A stretch of 64,000 nt of DNA from an uncultured Burkholderiales bacterium (GCA_903949285.1 CAJAYT010000105.1:1-64000); one strand, 5' to 3'; positions 1 to 9,665 are shown, counted from the first letter of the stretch. Notes: generated by a model from the letters alone, not told the origin. Numbers and translations are program-made.

Positions 1-422
1 CCGTAATCAGCAGCTATTCTCTCGATCACCGTTAACTCCGGGTTTATGGCCGTATCCACTCCCGATGTTGTGGTGCTGGTCACTGCTGGTGCAAACTTAT
101 TGATGATCGTTGTTAAGTAACCATTGATATAAAACAATGGATTAAACTGGAACACATAAGAGATCGTGGACGAGTTGTTTAAAGGCCCTTGACGATCTGA
201 ATAATTGGTTAAAGGTGCAGTCGCAACGGATGGAATCTCATCGTTGACAGTGAATCTAGGGTTGCGAGTGTCCATGAACGCATCGCCAAAGGCAATGATT
301 CTTGTGGGAACAAAGGGGTCTAAAACAGTACCACTACCGCAACCATTTAGCAAAGCCAACCAAACAATAGGGCTTGCCCAAACTAAGTAGCGAAGTTTAT
401 TAACAAACGATTTCAAAAACAT
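1..422 (-). CDS. Lipoprotein with degenerate SGNH/GDSL-like motif (partial)
   Basis: The gene starts at ATG 422 and runs off the left edge, so only the first 140 residues are visible. Residues 1-28 form a lipoprotein signal peptide: basic start, hydrophobic core, then a lipobox ending LNGC with the acylated Cys at 28. Residues 42-51 read IIAFGDAFMD, which resembles block I of SGNH/GDSL hydrolases (FGDSxxD), but the nucleophile position holds Ala instead of Ser. The rest, as far as seen, is rich in Thr, Ser and Asn and has no motif I recognise. It lies 27 bp downstream of sua5 on the same strand, so it is probably the last gene of a purE-purK-sua5 transcript. An outer-membrane or periplasmic lipoprotein is well supported. 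Enzyme activity is doubtful, and the catalytic Asp/His would lie outside the window. Confidence 0.7.
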   Translation of the reverse strand, partial: MFLKSFVNKLRYLVWASPIVWLALLNGCGSGTVLDPFVPTRIIAFGDAFMDTRNPRFTVNDEIPSVATAPLTNYSDRQGPLNNSSTISYVFQFNPLFYINGYLTTIINKFAPAVTSTTTSGVDTAINPELTVIERIAADY

Positions 423-449
423 CCCGTTTCTCCAGACAATCCCAATAGT

Positions 450-1478
450 TTAACGGTGTTCGGTCCCTGAGTGGGCCGCGCGTTGTAAACGATCCGTAAT
501 TCCTGCCCATTCTGGGCTTTCGGGGGGCCTTTCAACCCAAATTTCTGTCATACCAAGGGCGTCAAATGCTCTTAATTGGGCAAATAGCGCCTTTGCACAT
601 TCCGCGGGCGTATCAGGCATGACCGCGTGTTTTAATTTTTTTGCCTCAATCCCGACGAAAGGAGCCCTTGACCAAACTGCGAGTTGAAGATTTGGATTTT
701 TGAAGTTCTGTAGGCGTGCACTGATCTCATCTGTGCTGAGCAGACGTACGAGTGCGTCGGGGGCGTAATGCGACTCCAGCGTTCCTGAAGCTTTGGGGGT
801 GCCGGTGTCACCCTTTTGATCCCCCGCGCTGATGCGTTGGGCCATCACTGCAGGACATTTGGCAGCGTGAGAAAGCTCTTCAAGGGTGAGCATCCCAGGG
901 CGCAAAACGATGGGCGCCCCCCGCGTGCAGTCCACAATCGTGGATTCAATTCCAACGCTTGAGGGGCCGCCGTTTAAGATTGTTAGCGTGTCACCAAACT
1001 CCTGCGCAACGTGCTCAGCGCGTGTCGGGCTGACTCGTCCAAAACGGTTTGCACTCGGGGCTGCTAGGCCCCAGATACCGACTTCTTGACAGCGCTTTAA
1101 CAAGGCTTGAGCAACTGGGTGGGCCGGGCAGCGAAGGGCAATGGTCGGAGCACCTGCCGTGCAAGCACCAGCTATACCGTCTATTTTTTTCAGGATCAGC
1201 GTCAGCGGGCCCGGCCAAAAGGCCTGCATTAGGTTCAAGGCGAACTCGGGTACCTCTGTGGCGAAATGGTTTACTGCGTTGGAGTCGTAAATGTGAGCAA
1301 TGAGGGGGTGATCAACAGGGCGCCCTTTGAGCGCATAGATTTTAAGAGTTGCCGCGTCGTTTAGCGCGTTTGAAGCCAGCCCGTAAACGGTCTCTGTCGG
1401 TAGTCCAATTAACTCGTCTCTAAGCAGGGATTCAACTGCGAGATCGATGGATCCGGGGGCGCTGCCTTCAATAATCAT
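450..1478 (-). CDS. Threonylcarbamoyl-AMP synthase, Sua5 type
   Basis: Sua5/YrdC/YciO family, 342 aa. The enzyme makes threonylcarbamoyl-AMP from Thr, bicarbonate and ATP, the first step of the t6A37 modification of ANN-decoding tRNAs, in the cytoplasm. The YrdC domain fills about residues 8-205. It shows PTETVYGLA near residue 27 and KGRPVDHPL near residue 51 (nucleotide and substrate-binding surface), then SANRFGRVSPT and the IESTIVDC region. The remaining 130 residues are the C-terminal Sua5 domain that separates Sua5 from the short TsaC/YrdC form. It is downstream of purK, separated by a 105-bp spacer made largely of 11-bp repeats. Start is ATG 1478. Confidence 0.93.
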   Translation of the reverse strand: MIIEGSAPGSIDLAVESLLRDELIGLPTETVYGLASNALNDAATLKIYALKGRPVDHPLIAHIYDSNAVNHFATEVPEFALNLMQAFWPGPLTLILKKIDGIAGACTAGAPTIALRCPAHPVAQALLKRCQEVGIWGLAAPSANRFGRVSPTRAEHVAQEFGDTLTILNGGPSSVGIESTIVDCTRGAPIVLRPGMLTLEELSHAAKCPAVMAQRISAGDQKGDTGTPKASGTLESHYAPDALVRLLSTDEISARLQNFKNPNLQLAVWSRAPFVGIEAKKLKHAVMPDTPAECAKALFAQLRAFDALGMTEIWVERPPESPEWAGITDRLQRAAHSGTEHR

Positions 1479-1497
1479 AAATATTTAGTTAAGTTGA

Positions 1498-1563
1498 TGT
1501 TTAAGAAGGTGCTTAAAAGGTATTTAAAAGGAGCTTAAAAGGGGCTTAAGAGGGGCTTAAGAG
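1498..1563. repeat. Six tandem copies of an 11-bp A/T-rich unit
   Basis: Read on the plus strand the units are TGTTTAAGAAG, GTGCTTAAAAG, GTATTTAAAAG, GAGCTTAAAAG, GGGCTTAAGAG and GGGCTTAAGAG, with exact 11-bp spacing. The last two are identical and the first is the most diverged. The array occupies most of the spacer between the purK stop and the sua5 start. Eleven is not a multiple of three, so it is not an eroded coding repeat. A diverged unit of the same kind may precede it at 1487-1497. Function unknown. Confidence 0.85.
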
Positions 1564-1583
1564 GGTAGGTAAGGAAATCAGAT

Positions 1584-2828
1584 TCAGGGCCTGGTGAATG
1601 CGGGTAGGCCCAAGATACGGGTGATTTCATGCAGCGTTGTGTACAACGCAGCCACATCACTTCCGGTAATCGTAATGTGCCCCATTTTGCGCAGTCTTCT
1701 GGGCTCATGCTTGCCGTACAAATTCAAATGCACGCCGTCTAACTTTAAGATCGCCGCCCAATCGGGCTCTTTGCATATCGGCCCCTCTTTTGCAGAGCTC
1801 GGATCTAGCCAAAGGTCCCCTAAAAGATTCAACATCAAAGCGGGACACAACTGACGGGGGGGAGTAAGGGGGAGGCCCGCCAAACAACGCACTTGTAATT
1901 CAAATTGCGAGATATCACAAGCCTCCACACTGTAATGGCCACTATTGTGTGGCCGCGGTGCAATCTCATTGACCACAATGCTGTACTGCTCGTGCTCAGA
2001 AGGTGAGTGGTCGGCGTTTTTCAAAATAAAGAATTCAACACAAAGTACGCCAACATACTCAAGTTGATCCGCAACTTCGCTTGCAAACTCAATCAACTGT
2101 GTTTGAAGTGCCTTGGGCAAACAGCCCTCATGTACCTGCGTTAAAGCCAAAATACCGTCCCTGTGAATATTGCGCTGGGGGGGTAGGTTGACGATATGAC
2201 CCGATGCGTTTCGCGCCAGAATAACAGAACATTCAAATTCAAGTGGTAAGAGTTTTTCTAAAACGCAAGGCATCCCTTGTGCATCGACTGTATGGGTTTG
2301 AATTTCCTTCCAAGCCGACTTTAGCTCTTGAGTCGATTGAACCCGGATTTGCCCCTTGCCGTCGTACCCCAGGCGTGCAGTCTTTAAGATGCCTGGTAAC
2401 AGGGTGTCAGGTAGTGCTACTAAATCCTCTTGCCCTGTGATGACACCGTAGGGTGCGACGGGTACTTTGCAATCCGTGAAATGCTTTTTCTCTTTGATTC
2501 GGTCCTGAGCTATGGAGACTGCAAAAGCGCTGGGATTGACGGGCAAGTGAGCCCCGAGCTCTTGGAGAACAAGGGCGGGCACGTTTTCAAACTCTGTCGT
2601 GACCGCGTCACACAAACCCATCAACTCTCGCAGCCCTTGAGGATCTTCGTAATCCGTTTTAATGTGGTGATGACAGACGAGTCCGGCGGGGCTTTGGGGA
2701 TCTGGGTCTAATACGGCGGTTTGGTAGCCCATACGCTGGGCGCAGTGCACAAACATTCTGCCAAGTTGACCCCCACCTAAAACTCCTAGCGTGGCACCAG
2801 GTAATAAATTCTTTAATGGAGCGTGCAT
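1584..2828 (-). CDS. purK: N5-carboxyaminoimidazole ribonucleotide synthase
   Basis: ATP-grasp enzyme of de novo purine synthesis: AIR + ATP + bicarbonate gives N5-CAIR, the substrate of PurE. 414 aa. The N-terminal Rossmann-like lobe has GGGQLGRM at residues 18-25, the family signature. The ATP-grasp core follows, with KTARLGYDGKGQ and the metal/nucleotide-binding stretch VNEIAPRPHNSGHYS. It follows purE on the same strand with about 158 bp between them, and the two enzymes act consecutively. The C-terminal third carries the usual PurK domain (GHITITG). Length is slightly above E. coli PurK (355) but normal for beta-proteobacteria as I know them. Confidence 0.95.
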   Translation of the reverse strand: MHAPLKNLLPGATLGVLGGGQLGRMFVHCAQRMGYQTAVLDPDPQSPAGLVCHHHIKTDYEDPQGLRELMGLCDAVTTEFENVPALVLQELGAHLPVNPSAFAVSIAQDRIKEKKHFTDCKVPVAPYGVITGQEDLVALPDTLLPGILKTARLGYDGKGQIRVQSTQELKSAWKEIQTHTVDAQGMPCVLEKLLPLEFECSVILARNASGHIVNLPPQRNIHRDGILALTQVHEGCLPKALQTQLIEFASEVADQLEYVGVLCVEFFILKNADHSPSEHEQYSIVVNEIAPRPHNSGHYSVEACDISQFELQVRCLAGLPLTPPRQLCPALMLNLLGDLWLDPSSAKEGPICKEPDWAAILKLDGVHLNLYGKHEPRRLRKMGHITITGSDVAALYTTLHEITRILGLPAFTRP

Positions 2829-2986
2829 TGATTGTGAAATAGTGAAGTCAAGAGTGTTGGTTTAGCGGAACGGTGATTAAAGAGGCTCTTGCGTGAAAGG
2901 GTCCCGCGGGAGTTGTTAAATGAGTTTGGCGGTTAAAAAAACACGGAAACCCATTCGACCTTTTAACGCCAATTTGCAATTAATGT

Positions 2987-3475
2987 TCAAACAGGTAACT
3001 TAGACTCCCGAGCCAATTGCGTTTGATGCTTCCTAAAGGCTTCAAGTTTTGCTTGAAGAAGTGGATCTGTTTGTGACAGTATGGCAGTTGCAAACAGGGC
3101 AGCATTTGCCGCCCCCGCTGGGCCGATTGCGAATGTTGCCACTGGAATTCCTTTGGGCATTTGCACAATGCTGTGCAAGGAGTCAACACCGTTTAAGTGG
3201 CGGCTAGCCACAGGTACGCCAAGAACTGGGACGGTCGTTTTAGCGGCCAGCATCCCCGGCAAGTGCGCTGCGCCCCCGGCTCCCGCAATAATCGCCTTTA
3301 AACCACGATTTAATGCGTTTTCTGCAAAACTAAACATATCGTCAGGCATTCTGTGTGCTGATAAGACTTGAGCCTCAAAGGGGATCCCAAACTCGTGCAG
3401 AATGTGCGTTGCGTGCTCCATGGTCTCCCAATCGGATTGGGATCCCATAACCACGGCGATAATTGGATTTTTCAT
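2987..3475 (-). CDS. purE: N5-CAIR mutase, PurE catalytic subunit
   Basis: Class I PurE converts N5-CAIR to CAIR. 162 aa from the chosen start. The open frame extends 12 codons further upstream, but family members begin right before the first strand, here [16 protein letters not shown], so I place the start at ATG 3475. Signatures are GSQSDW (phosphate/substrate binding), the SAHRMPDDM loop with the catalytic His, and [11 protein letters not shown]. It is the first gene of the minus-strand purE-purK-sua5 run and is divergent from the thioredoxin-like gene, with an 81-bp shared upstream region. Confidence 0.95.
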   Translation of the reverse strand: MKNPIIAVVMGSQSDWETMEHATHILHEFGIPFEAQVLSAHRMPDDMFSFAENALNRGLKAIIAGAGGAAHLPGMLAAKTTVPVLGVPVASRHLNGVDSLHSIVQMPKGIPVATFAIGPAGAANAALFATAILSQTDPLLQAKLEAFRKHQTQLARESKLPV

Positions 3476-3556
3476 AATAAGATTGCGCTTGGCGCGAATG
3501 AGCGTGTGCAAACTGACAAAGATTGATTTTAAGGTTTGAATGATCGAGTATTACCC

Positions 3557-4513
3557 ATGATTGATGTAACTGAAGAAAATTTTGAGTCCGATGTAATTGC
3601 CAAATCTGCTGAAACCCCAGTTTTAGTTGATTTTTGGGCGCCGTGGTGTGGGCCTTGCAAATCTCTAGGTCCCATACTGGAGAAACTTGAGGTCGATTAT
3701 GGTGGTCGGTTTAACCTCGTCAAAATCAATTCAGACGACGAACAGCAACTGGCTGCGGCTTTTGGTATTCGAAGCATCCCCACTTGTGTTCTCATCAAGG
3801 ACGGACGCCCCCTAGATGGGTTCATGGGCGCTTTGCCTGAATCTAAGGTCAAAGAGTTTTTAGATAAACACCTTCCCAGCGAAGCAGATTTGGCTGTCCA
3901 ACAGGATATGGAGCAGGCAGAGGAGCTACTGGGCGAGGGAGATACGAACGCTGCACTAGCCAAATTGCAAGAAGCTCTTGCCATCAATCCAGCCAATGAC
4001 GATGCTCGTTTTGACTACGTAAAGCTTTTGATCTCAGTCGGTGAGCTGGAGTCTGCCCAAAGCGCACTCTCTCCTGCCTTGGCACAAATCCCATTACAGG
4101 TCCGCTTTGATGCATTAAATCATTGGTTGCAGGCGCTGATTTTTGCAACTACAGATGAGCGAGGTGCTTGGAGCGTGGAGCAATTTGACGCTTTGATTGC
4201 AACCAACAAGAGAGACTTTGATACTCGCCTCGCCAAGGCAAGAGTCCTTATCGCAAGCGGTGAGATGATTCAAGCGATGGATGAACTCTTAGAGATTGTG
4301 ATGCGCGATAAAGCCTGGGAAAAAGAAATCGCTAGAAAGACTTATGTCAGTGTATTGGAGCTCCTCAGTCCAGCAAAAAATAAAAACCAAGAAACTTTGA
4401 GCAATAAAACAGCTGGTGGCATCGAGTTAACGGGTAACAGTGCTGCTGTGCAAGACCCTCAGGCGGAGCTTGTGTCTAAATACAGAAGAAAACTAAGTAT
4501 GGCGTTGAATTAA
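3557..4513 (+). CDS. ybbN: Thioredoxin-TPR co-chaperone, YbbN/CnoX type
   Basis: An N-terminal thioredoxin domain (about residues 1-108) with active site WAPWCGPCK near residue 30 is followed by a C-terminal tetratricopeptide region (about 115-290) with EEALAINPANDDAR-type helices. This is the YbbN/CnoX architecture: a chaperone-redox protein that hands clients to GroEL/DnaK. The active site is intact CGPC. E. coli YbbN has SxxC instead, so this protein may keep oxidoreductase activity. The frame is open from TTG 3536, but ATG 3557 (MIDVTEENF) fits the family start. The last 30-40 residues are Asn/Thr/Ser rich and look disordered. Divergent from purE. Confidence 0.9.
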   Translation: MIDVTEENFESDVIAKSAETPVLVDFWAPWCGPCKSLGPILEKLEVDYGGRFNLVKINSDDEQQLAAAFGIRSIPTCVLIKDGRPLDGFMGALPESKVKEFLDKHLPSEADLAVQQDMEQAEELLGEGDTNAALAKLQEALAINPANDDARFDYVKLLISVGELESAQSALSPALAQIPLQVRFDALNHWLQALIFATTDERGAWSVEQFDALIATNKRDFDTRLAKARVLIASGEMIQAMDELLEIVMRDKAWEKEIARKTYVSVLELLSPAKNKNQETLSNKTAGGIELTGNSAAVQDPQAELVSKYRRKLSMALN

Positions 4514-4546
4514 AGATTTAAAAGGCATTCAAAAAGTATTCAAAAA
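4514..4546. repeat. Three 11-bp tandem units at the ybbN/purC junction
   Basis: Units AGATTTAAAAG, GCATTCAAAAA and GTATTCAAAAA lie head to tail between the convergent stop codons of ybbN and purC; the last runs over the purC stop. They share length and pattern (G-N-ATT-Y-AAAA) with the array at 1498-1563. On the minus strand the run gives T-rich tracts after the purC end, which could aid termination, but there is no stem. Confidence 0.65.
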
Positions 4547-5451
4547 GCAGATAGACGAGTCCAAGCTTCCCTGTATTTCTCAGCCGTTTTTTGTATTACC
4601 TCATCCGGCAAAGTGGGAGCCGGTGGGGTTTTGGACCAAGGAGCACCGTTGATTTGAATGCTCTCCAGCCAATCTCGCAAAAATTGCTTGTCAAAACTCG
4701 GTGGATTTGCACCCTCAGTGTAATGCTCTGCAGGCCAATACCGCGATGAATCGGGGGTGAGTATTTCATCCATCAAAACGAGCGTGCCGTCAGTATCGAG
4801 TCCAAATTCAAATTTTGTATCCGCAATAATAATTCCAGCTTGAGCTGCAATATCCCGAGCAGCCAAATAGAGCTTAATGCTGTAATCTCTAACCTGTTGT
4901 GCAAGCTCTAAACCGATGGTGTCGATAACTTGTTGAAACGTAATGTTCTCATCGTGCTCGCCCATCTGCGCTTTTGCGGCGGGCGTGAAAATGGGCTCAC
5001 TGAGCTTGGAGGCATTTTTTAGATTGGGTGGCAGTGCGACCCCGCAAACACTTTGATGTTGTTGGTATTCTGACCAACCACTGCCCGCCAAATAACCACG
5101 AACCACGGCCTCAATCGGTAGTGGTTTCAGTCGTTTGACAACCATAGATCTATTTAAAACTTGACTGCGTTCATCGGCGGAAACCACCTGCGTTGGATCC
5201 TCGCCTGTGAGATGGGTTGGGCAAATGTTCAGTCCATTTGGGCCCAGCTTTTCAAACCAAAATAAAGCCATTTGGGTGAGCAATTCGCCCTTGCCCGGAA
5301 TGGGCTCATTCATAATGACGTCGTATGCACTAATTCTGTCACTAGCAACCATTAAAAGTCGGTCATGCCCGAGCGCATAGTTATCTCGCACCTTGCCCCG
5401 AGCAAGCAAAGGCAATGAGTGCAGTTGAGAGGTGTGCAAGGCTTTTTGCAT
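4540..5451 (-). CDS. purC: Phosphoribosylaminoimidazole-succinocarboxamide synthase
   Basis: SAICAR synthetase joins CAIR and Asp with ATP. 303 aa, the long (yeast-like) form of the family. Signatures are [10 protein letters not shown] at about 19-28 (ATP loop), [13 protein letters not shown] near 112 (SAICAR synthetase signature 1), and LADTKFEFG-like [11 protein letters not shown] near 211 (signature 2). It works directly after PurE, whose gene lies 1.5 kb away on the same strand beyond ybbN. Ends convergently with ybbN with only 26 bp between stops. Confidence 0.96.
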   Translation of the reverse strand: MQKALHTSQLHSLPLLARGKVRDNYALGHDRLLMVASDRISAYDVIMNEPIPGKGELLTQMALFWFEKLGPNGLNICPTHLTGEDPTQVVSADERSQVLNRSMVVKRLKPLPIEAVVRGYLAGSGWSEYQQHQSVCGVALPPNLKNASKLSEPIFTPAAKAQMGEHDENITFQQVIDTIGLELAQQVRDYSIKLYLAARDIAAQAGIIIADTKFEFGLDTDGTLVLMDEILTPDSSRYWPAEHYTEGANPPSFDKQFLRDWLESIQINGAPWSKTPPAPTLPDEVIQKTAEKYREAWTRLSAF

Positions 5452-5600
5452 TTATTGTTTAAACCATCGCTCTAGGCTAGTGATTTAGTAAAGTGTTGAG
5501 TAAAGGGATTCGTGAACAAGGATACAGTGGCGAAAGCTCGGTACAGCTCACACGAGGCGGGGCGGTTAAGCCACCGATCCGTAAACGCTCGATGGGGTGC

Positions 5601-6665
5601 TTATTGAACGACTGGCGCCAGGTGGCCACTCGCATACAGTGAGGCGATACTTGTGAGAGTTTGTCCTTTGATCTTGGCCCCTTGACCTTCGCAGCCAAAT
5701 TCAATGTAGCGCTGTTTGCACAGTTGTTTAGCGGCCTCGCGGGCTGGCTTGAGGTAGTCGCGAGGATCGAATTTTTCGGGATTCTTGCTCAAATACTCGC
5801 GAATAGCAGCTGTCATTGCCAGTCGAATATCAGTGTCGATGTTGATTTTCCTGACCCCAAACTTGATGGCGTGTTGAATCTCCTCAACAGGAACGCCGTA
5901 AGTTTCCTTCATGTTTCCACCATACTCACGAATTTTTGCCAAAAAGTCTTGTGGCACAGATGAGGAACCGTGCATGACAAGGTGGGTGTTGGGTATGCGG
6001 CGATTGATTTCTTTGATTCGCTCAATGGCCAAAATATCCCCAGTGGGTTTGCGAGAGAATTTGTAAGCCCCGTGGCTTGTTCCAATCGCAATAGCCAGTG
6101 CGTCAAGCTGTGTTTTCTTGACAAAGTCCGCCGCTTGTTCGGGGTCTGTTAAGAGTTGTTCGCGGGTCATGGTGGCGTCCGTGCCGTGGCCGTCCTCTTT
6201 GTCACCCTTCATCGTCTCTAAGCTACCCAGGCAACCTAACTCACCTTCGACGCTGACACCCAGTTTATGTGCCATAGAAACTACTTTTTGTGTCACCTCA
6301 ACGTTGTACTCATAGCTTGCAATGGTTTTACCGTCGCCCATCAAAGAGCCGTCCATCATGACGGAGCTAAAGCCAAGCGCAATAGCGCCAGAGCAAACAT
6401 CAGGGTTTTGTCCGTGATCTTGGTGCATCACCACCGGTATGTGAGGGTAGGACTCGACAGCGGCTTGAATCAAGTGTTTCAAAAACCCCTCTCCCGCATA
6501 CTTACGCGCTCCAGCGCTGGCTTGCATGATGACGGGCGCTCCTGTCTCCTCAGCTGCCTCCATGATGGCTTGTACTTGCTCTAAATTATTCACGTTGAAT
6601 GCTGGAATACCGTAAGAGTTTTCAGCGGCATGATCCAAGAGTTCGCGAAGGGATACGAGTGGCAT
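5601..6665 (-). CDS. fbaA: Class II fructose-1,6-bisphosphate aldolase
   Basis: Zinc-dependent aldolase, reversible cleavage of fructose-1,6-bisphosphate in glycolysis/gluconeogenesis. 354 aa. Key motifs are [13 protein letters not shown] near the start, [12 protein letters not shown] (Zn-binding His and catalytic Asp), [10 protein letters not shown] with a downstream acidic insert, HGSSSVPQ, and [11 protein letters not shown]. This is the longer class II subtype (CbbA/Calvin-cycle-like), which is common in betaproteobacteria. The frame is open to a TTG at 6704; ATG 6665 ([10 protein letters not shown]) is the family start. Sits between pyk upstream and purC downstream on one strand, so possibly one transcript. 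Confidence 0.95.
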   Translation of the reverse strand: MPLVSLRELLDHAAENSYGIPAFNVNNLEQVQAIMEAAEETGAPVIMQASAGARKYAGEGFLKHLIQAAVESYPHIPVVMHQDHGQNPDVCSGAIALGFSSVMMDGSLMGDGKTIASYEYNVEVTQKVVSMAHKLGVSVEGELGCLGSLETMKGDKEDGHGTDATMTREQLLTDPEQAADFVKKTQLDALAIAIGTSHGAYKFSRKPTGDILAIERIKEINRRIPNTHLVMHGSSSVPQDFLAKIREYGGNMKETYGVPVEEIQHAIKFGVRKINIDTDIRLAMTAAIREYLSKNPEKFDPRDYLKPAREAAKQLCKQRYIEFGCEGQGAKIKGQTLTSIASLYASGHLAPVVQ

Positions 6666-6795
6666 AGTATTCTGAGGATAAAGAGTGTTTAAGTTTTGCT
6701 CCAAGAAGGAGCAAGTCCAGGTGTTGGGTATTTTACTAGACGTGGGGGCTTGAAATTGAGGGGGGCAAAGAATCCGGATAAGCGTCGCTGCGAAC

Positions 6796-8232
6796 TCAGC
6801 TTACTTGACAAATCTTGAGCATGTTCGTGCCCCCTGGTGAGCCCATAGGCTCACCGCAGGTGATGGCATAAACATCCCCAGGTTGAACGATCTTTTGGGC
6901 TTTTAAATGCTTCTCAGCCTGAAGCAACGCAGTGTCCCTGTCGTGACTGGTATCCAAGAGGATCGCTTCAACATTTCTGTAAAGAGCCATTTTTCTTTGA
7001 GTGCTTAGCTTGTGTGTGAGCGCGTAGATAGGGATGTGAATTTTGTGTCGACTCATCCAAAGCGGGGTCGACCCAGACTCTGTCAGTGCAACCAGTGCCT
7101 TTGCGCCCAGATGATGCGCTGTAAACAATGCCCCAAGCGCAATCGTTTGATCAATGCGGGTGAAGGTCTTGCCCAAAAAATCAGCATCCAACTGCACCAA
7201 TTCCGCCGCCTCAGCGGCTACGCATATTTGAGCCATTTGTTGAACGGTTTCAAGGGGAAAACTTCCCGCTGCAGTTTCTGCGCTCAGCATAACCGCGTCC
7301 GTGCCGTCCAATACGGCGTTAGCTACATCACTCACCTCTGCGCGCGTGGGCGATGGGTTAGTGATCATGCTCTCCATCATTTGGGTGGCTGTGATGACTA
7401 ACTTGTCGGCGTCTCTGGCAAGTTTGATCATGCGCTTTTGAAGCGCGGGTACAGCGGCGTTGCCCACCTCAACTGCTAAGTCACCCCTTGCAACCATAAT
7501 GCCGTCGCTAGCGGCCAATATGTCTTCAAGGTTTGGAATGGCCTCTGCTCTCTCAATTTTGGCGATCAATCCAGGCTTGTGTTTAAAGGGTGTTGCTGCG
7601 ACATAGGCCAATTGACGGGCCATCTCCATGTCGGAAGCGGTTTTAGGAAAGCTGACGGCAATATAGTCAGCCTGAAAACTCATGGCAGTTTTAATGTCCT
7701 CCATGTCTTTGGCGGTTAAAGCTGCGGCGCTAAGGCCTCCGCCTTGTTTGTTGATGCCTTTGTTATTGGAGAGCTTTCCTGCAGTAACGACTTTAGTGTG
7801 GATTTGCTCGCCCACAACTTTATCGACTTTGAGCACGATCATGCCGTCGTTTAACAGCAAAATATCGCCTGCTTTCACATCTTGAGGAAGCTCTTTATAG
7901 TCCAGGCCTACGCCGGTTAAGTCCCCAAGCTCTTGTCTTGAAGCATCCAGCACAAAAGCCGCCCCTTGGGTGAGCATCACGGAGCCGTCAGTGAATTTAC
8001 CCACACGAATTTTTGGACCCTGAAGATCGGCCATGATTGCTACTTCAATGCCGGTTTTAAGACTGATATCTCGTACCTTTTTTGCAAGATCGATATGGTC
8101 CTGGGCTTTGCCGTGGCTGAAGTTCAGACGAACTACGTTGACACCCGCGACGATCATTTGCTCTAGGATTTCCGAATTGTTGGAGGCGGGTCCAAGAGTG
8201 GCGACAATTTTGGTTGCACGGCGTGTCATCAT
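6796..8232 (-). CDS. pyk: Pyruvate kinase
   Basis: Transfers phosphate from PEP to ADP, the last step of glycolysis. 478 aa. Visible motifs are [14 protein letters not shown] at the N-terminus, VRLNFSHG (substrate/K+ site), [23 protein letters not shown] with the catalytic Lys, [12 protein letters not shown] and [10 protein letters not shown], followed by the C-terminal allosteric domain. A good purine-rich site (AGGAAAA) precedes ATG 8232. The second Met is an equally possible start. Same strand as fbaA downstream. Confidence 0.96.
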   Translation of the reverse strand: MMTRRATKIVATLGPASNNSEILEQMIVAGVNVVRLNFSHGKAQDHIDLAKKVRDISLKTGIEVAIMADLQGPKIRVGKFTDGSVMLTQGAAFVLDASRQELGDLTGVGLDYKELPQDVKAGDILLLNDGMIVLKVDKVVGEQIHTKVVTAGKLSNNKGINKQGGGLSAAALTAKDMEDIKTAMSFQADYIAVSFPKTASDMEMARQLAYVAATPFKHKPGLIAKIERAEAIPNLEDILAASDGIMVARGDLAVEVGNAAVPALQKRMIKLARDADKLVITATQMMESMITNPSPTRAEVSDVANAVLDGTDAVMLSAETAAGSFPLETVQQMAQICVAAEAAELVQLDADFLGKTFTRIDQTIALGALFTAHHLGAKALVALTESGSTPLWMSRHKIHIPIYALTHKLSTQRKMALYRNVEAILLDTSHDRDTALLQAEKHLKAQKIVQPGDVYAITCGEPMGSPGGTNMLKICQVS

Positions 8233-8552
8233 GTGTGTTTTCCTAAGATAAGCGAGCTTTAGTTGTGACCGGTGAGGTATAGTTCTGATCAGATTTTCAC
8301 ATGAATTTAGCCTTGCCTTACAAGGGTAAGTGTTGACTCGTGCAGGATATGCGCGACCTGAGATCCTGGCTTACTCCTCACGCAGTTTCTCGGCTTGAAG
8401 CACAGTTCCTGCTAAGCAACTACAAAATGCAAGACTATTGACTGAAATCAGACAAACTATTTTGGTAGATAGGTACAATTAAGAAAAATATCAACGACTA
8501 AAGCTTTAGGCACTGCTACGCTTAATATAAACAGAGTATTGAGAATAAGAAA
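8233..8552. other. 320-bp gene-free divergent upstream region (pyk / desaturase)
   Basis: No ORF or RNA gene is recognisable. It must hold the promoters of pyk (minus) and the desaturase (plus). I see an inverted repeat CAGGAT (8343-8348) / ATCCTG (8363-8368), a TTGACT hexamer at 8437-8442, and a TACAAT hexamer at 8474-8479. Their spacing (31 bp) does not make one sigma70 promoter, so I do not call one. Confidence 0.4.
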
Positions 8553-9635
8553 ATGAACTTCCCCGAATTACCCATTCCCCCAGGCGAACCTATCCCTCAT
8601 CGCAAAATTATTCGCGAGTGGTTGATCCCTTTGTCTGGTAAGACCACGCTCAGGGCAATTGCGATGTTGATTTTGGACTATTGCTTGTGGGCCGCGTTCC
8701 TCACAGGCGCGGTACTTTGCACTGCGCCATGGCAACAGTTGCTTTGCGCGGTGGCGGCTGGGTTTTGTATCGGTAGACTCTTTATTATTGGTCACGATGC
8801 CTGTCATCAAAGCTTGACTCCGTATAGAACGCTCAATAAATGGTTGGGTCGTATTGCGTTTTTGGCCTCCTTAACGCCTTACAGCTTGTGGGACATCGGA
8901 CACAATGTGGTTCATCACGGTTACACCAATCTCAAGGGATTTGACTTTGTTTGGGCACCGCTTACCAAGGAAGAATATGCCCAGTTGAGCTGGGGTGGCA
9001 AGTTGTTGGACCGTGTTTACAGAAGCGGTTGGGCACCCGGTCTTTATTACATGATAGAGATTTGGTGGAAGAAAATGATATTCCCCAACAAAGAACAAAT
9101 GCCGACCAAGCGTCCTATCTTTATTCAAGATAATTTGCTCGTTTGCGCGTTTGGTGCAATATGGTTAGCCGTGAGTTTTTGGGCTGCAGGCGTTACCCAT
9201 CAATCTGTTGCATGGGTTTTGTTTGTGACCGTATTCGTGCCTTTTATGTTTTGGTGCGCAATGATTGGTTTTGTTGTTTATGTTCACCATACGCACGTTA
9301 AAGTGTCCTGGCATGATGACCGTAGCGCTTGGTCAAAGGCGCAGCCCTTTGTATCAACAACGGTTCACCTCACATTTCCCTTTAACATCGGCGCCCTCAT
9401 GCACCACATCATGGAGCACACGGCACACCACGTGGATATGAGTATTCCTTTGTACAAGCTAAAGTCTGCTCAAGAGAAACTGGAGAACTTATTGCCTGAG
9501 CGGATTATCATTCAGCCGTTTTCTTGGGCATGGTACTTCGAGACTGCCAAGGCTTGTAAGTTGTACGATTTCAAAAACCGTTGCTGGACCGATTACGAAG
9601 GTGCCTTTACGAGCGTACCTGCTGTACTGGGTTAA
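8553..9635 (+). CDS. Membrane fatty-acid desaturase
   Basis: Integral-membrane di-iron desaturase of the FA_desaturase family, 360 aa. All three His boxes are present: HDACH at 81-85, HNVVHH at 117-122, and HTAHH at 289-293. Hydrophobic helices lie at about 34-80, 100-112, 172-200 and 205-235. It would introduce a double bond into acyl chains of membrane lipids using O2 and an electron donor. Position specificity cannot be read from the sequence. Monocistronic: pyk is divergent upstream and a strong terminator follows. A long upstream region suggests regulation, for example by temperature, but no element is identified. Confidence 0.88.
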   Translation: MNFPELPIPPGEPIPHRKIIREWLIPLSGKTTLRAIAMLILDYCLWAAFLTGAVLCTAPWQQLLCAVAAGFCIGRLFIIGHDACHQSLTPYRTLNKWLGRIAFLASLTPYSLWDIGHNVVHHGYTNLKGFDFVWAPLTKEEYAQLSWGGKLLDRVYRSGWAPGLYYMIEIWWKKMIFPNKEQMPTKRPIFIQDNLLVCAFGAIWLAVSFWAAGVTHQSVAWVLFVTVFVPFMFWCAMIGFVVYVHHTHVKVSWHDDRSAWSKAQPFVSTTVHLTFPFNIGALMHHIMEHTAHHVDMSIPLYKLKSAQEKLENLLPERIIIQPFSWAWYFETAKACKLYDFKNRCWTDYEGAFTSVPAVLG

Positions 9636-9665
9636 TAGGCAGTTGTCCTAGGGCTTTGTAAATGA

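Noticed and set aside
205-390. 61-aa plus-strand frame
   Set aside because: Antisense to the lipoprotein gene that reads cleanly on the minus strand with signal peptide and lipobox.
8437-8479. sigma70 promoter from TTGACT and TACAAT before the desaturase
   Set aside because: Spacing is 31 bp, far from 17; neither hexamer has a proper partner.
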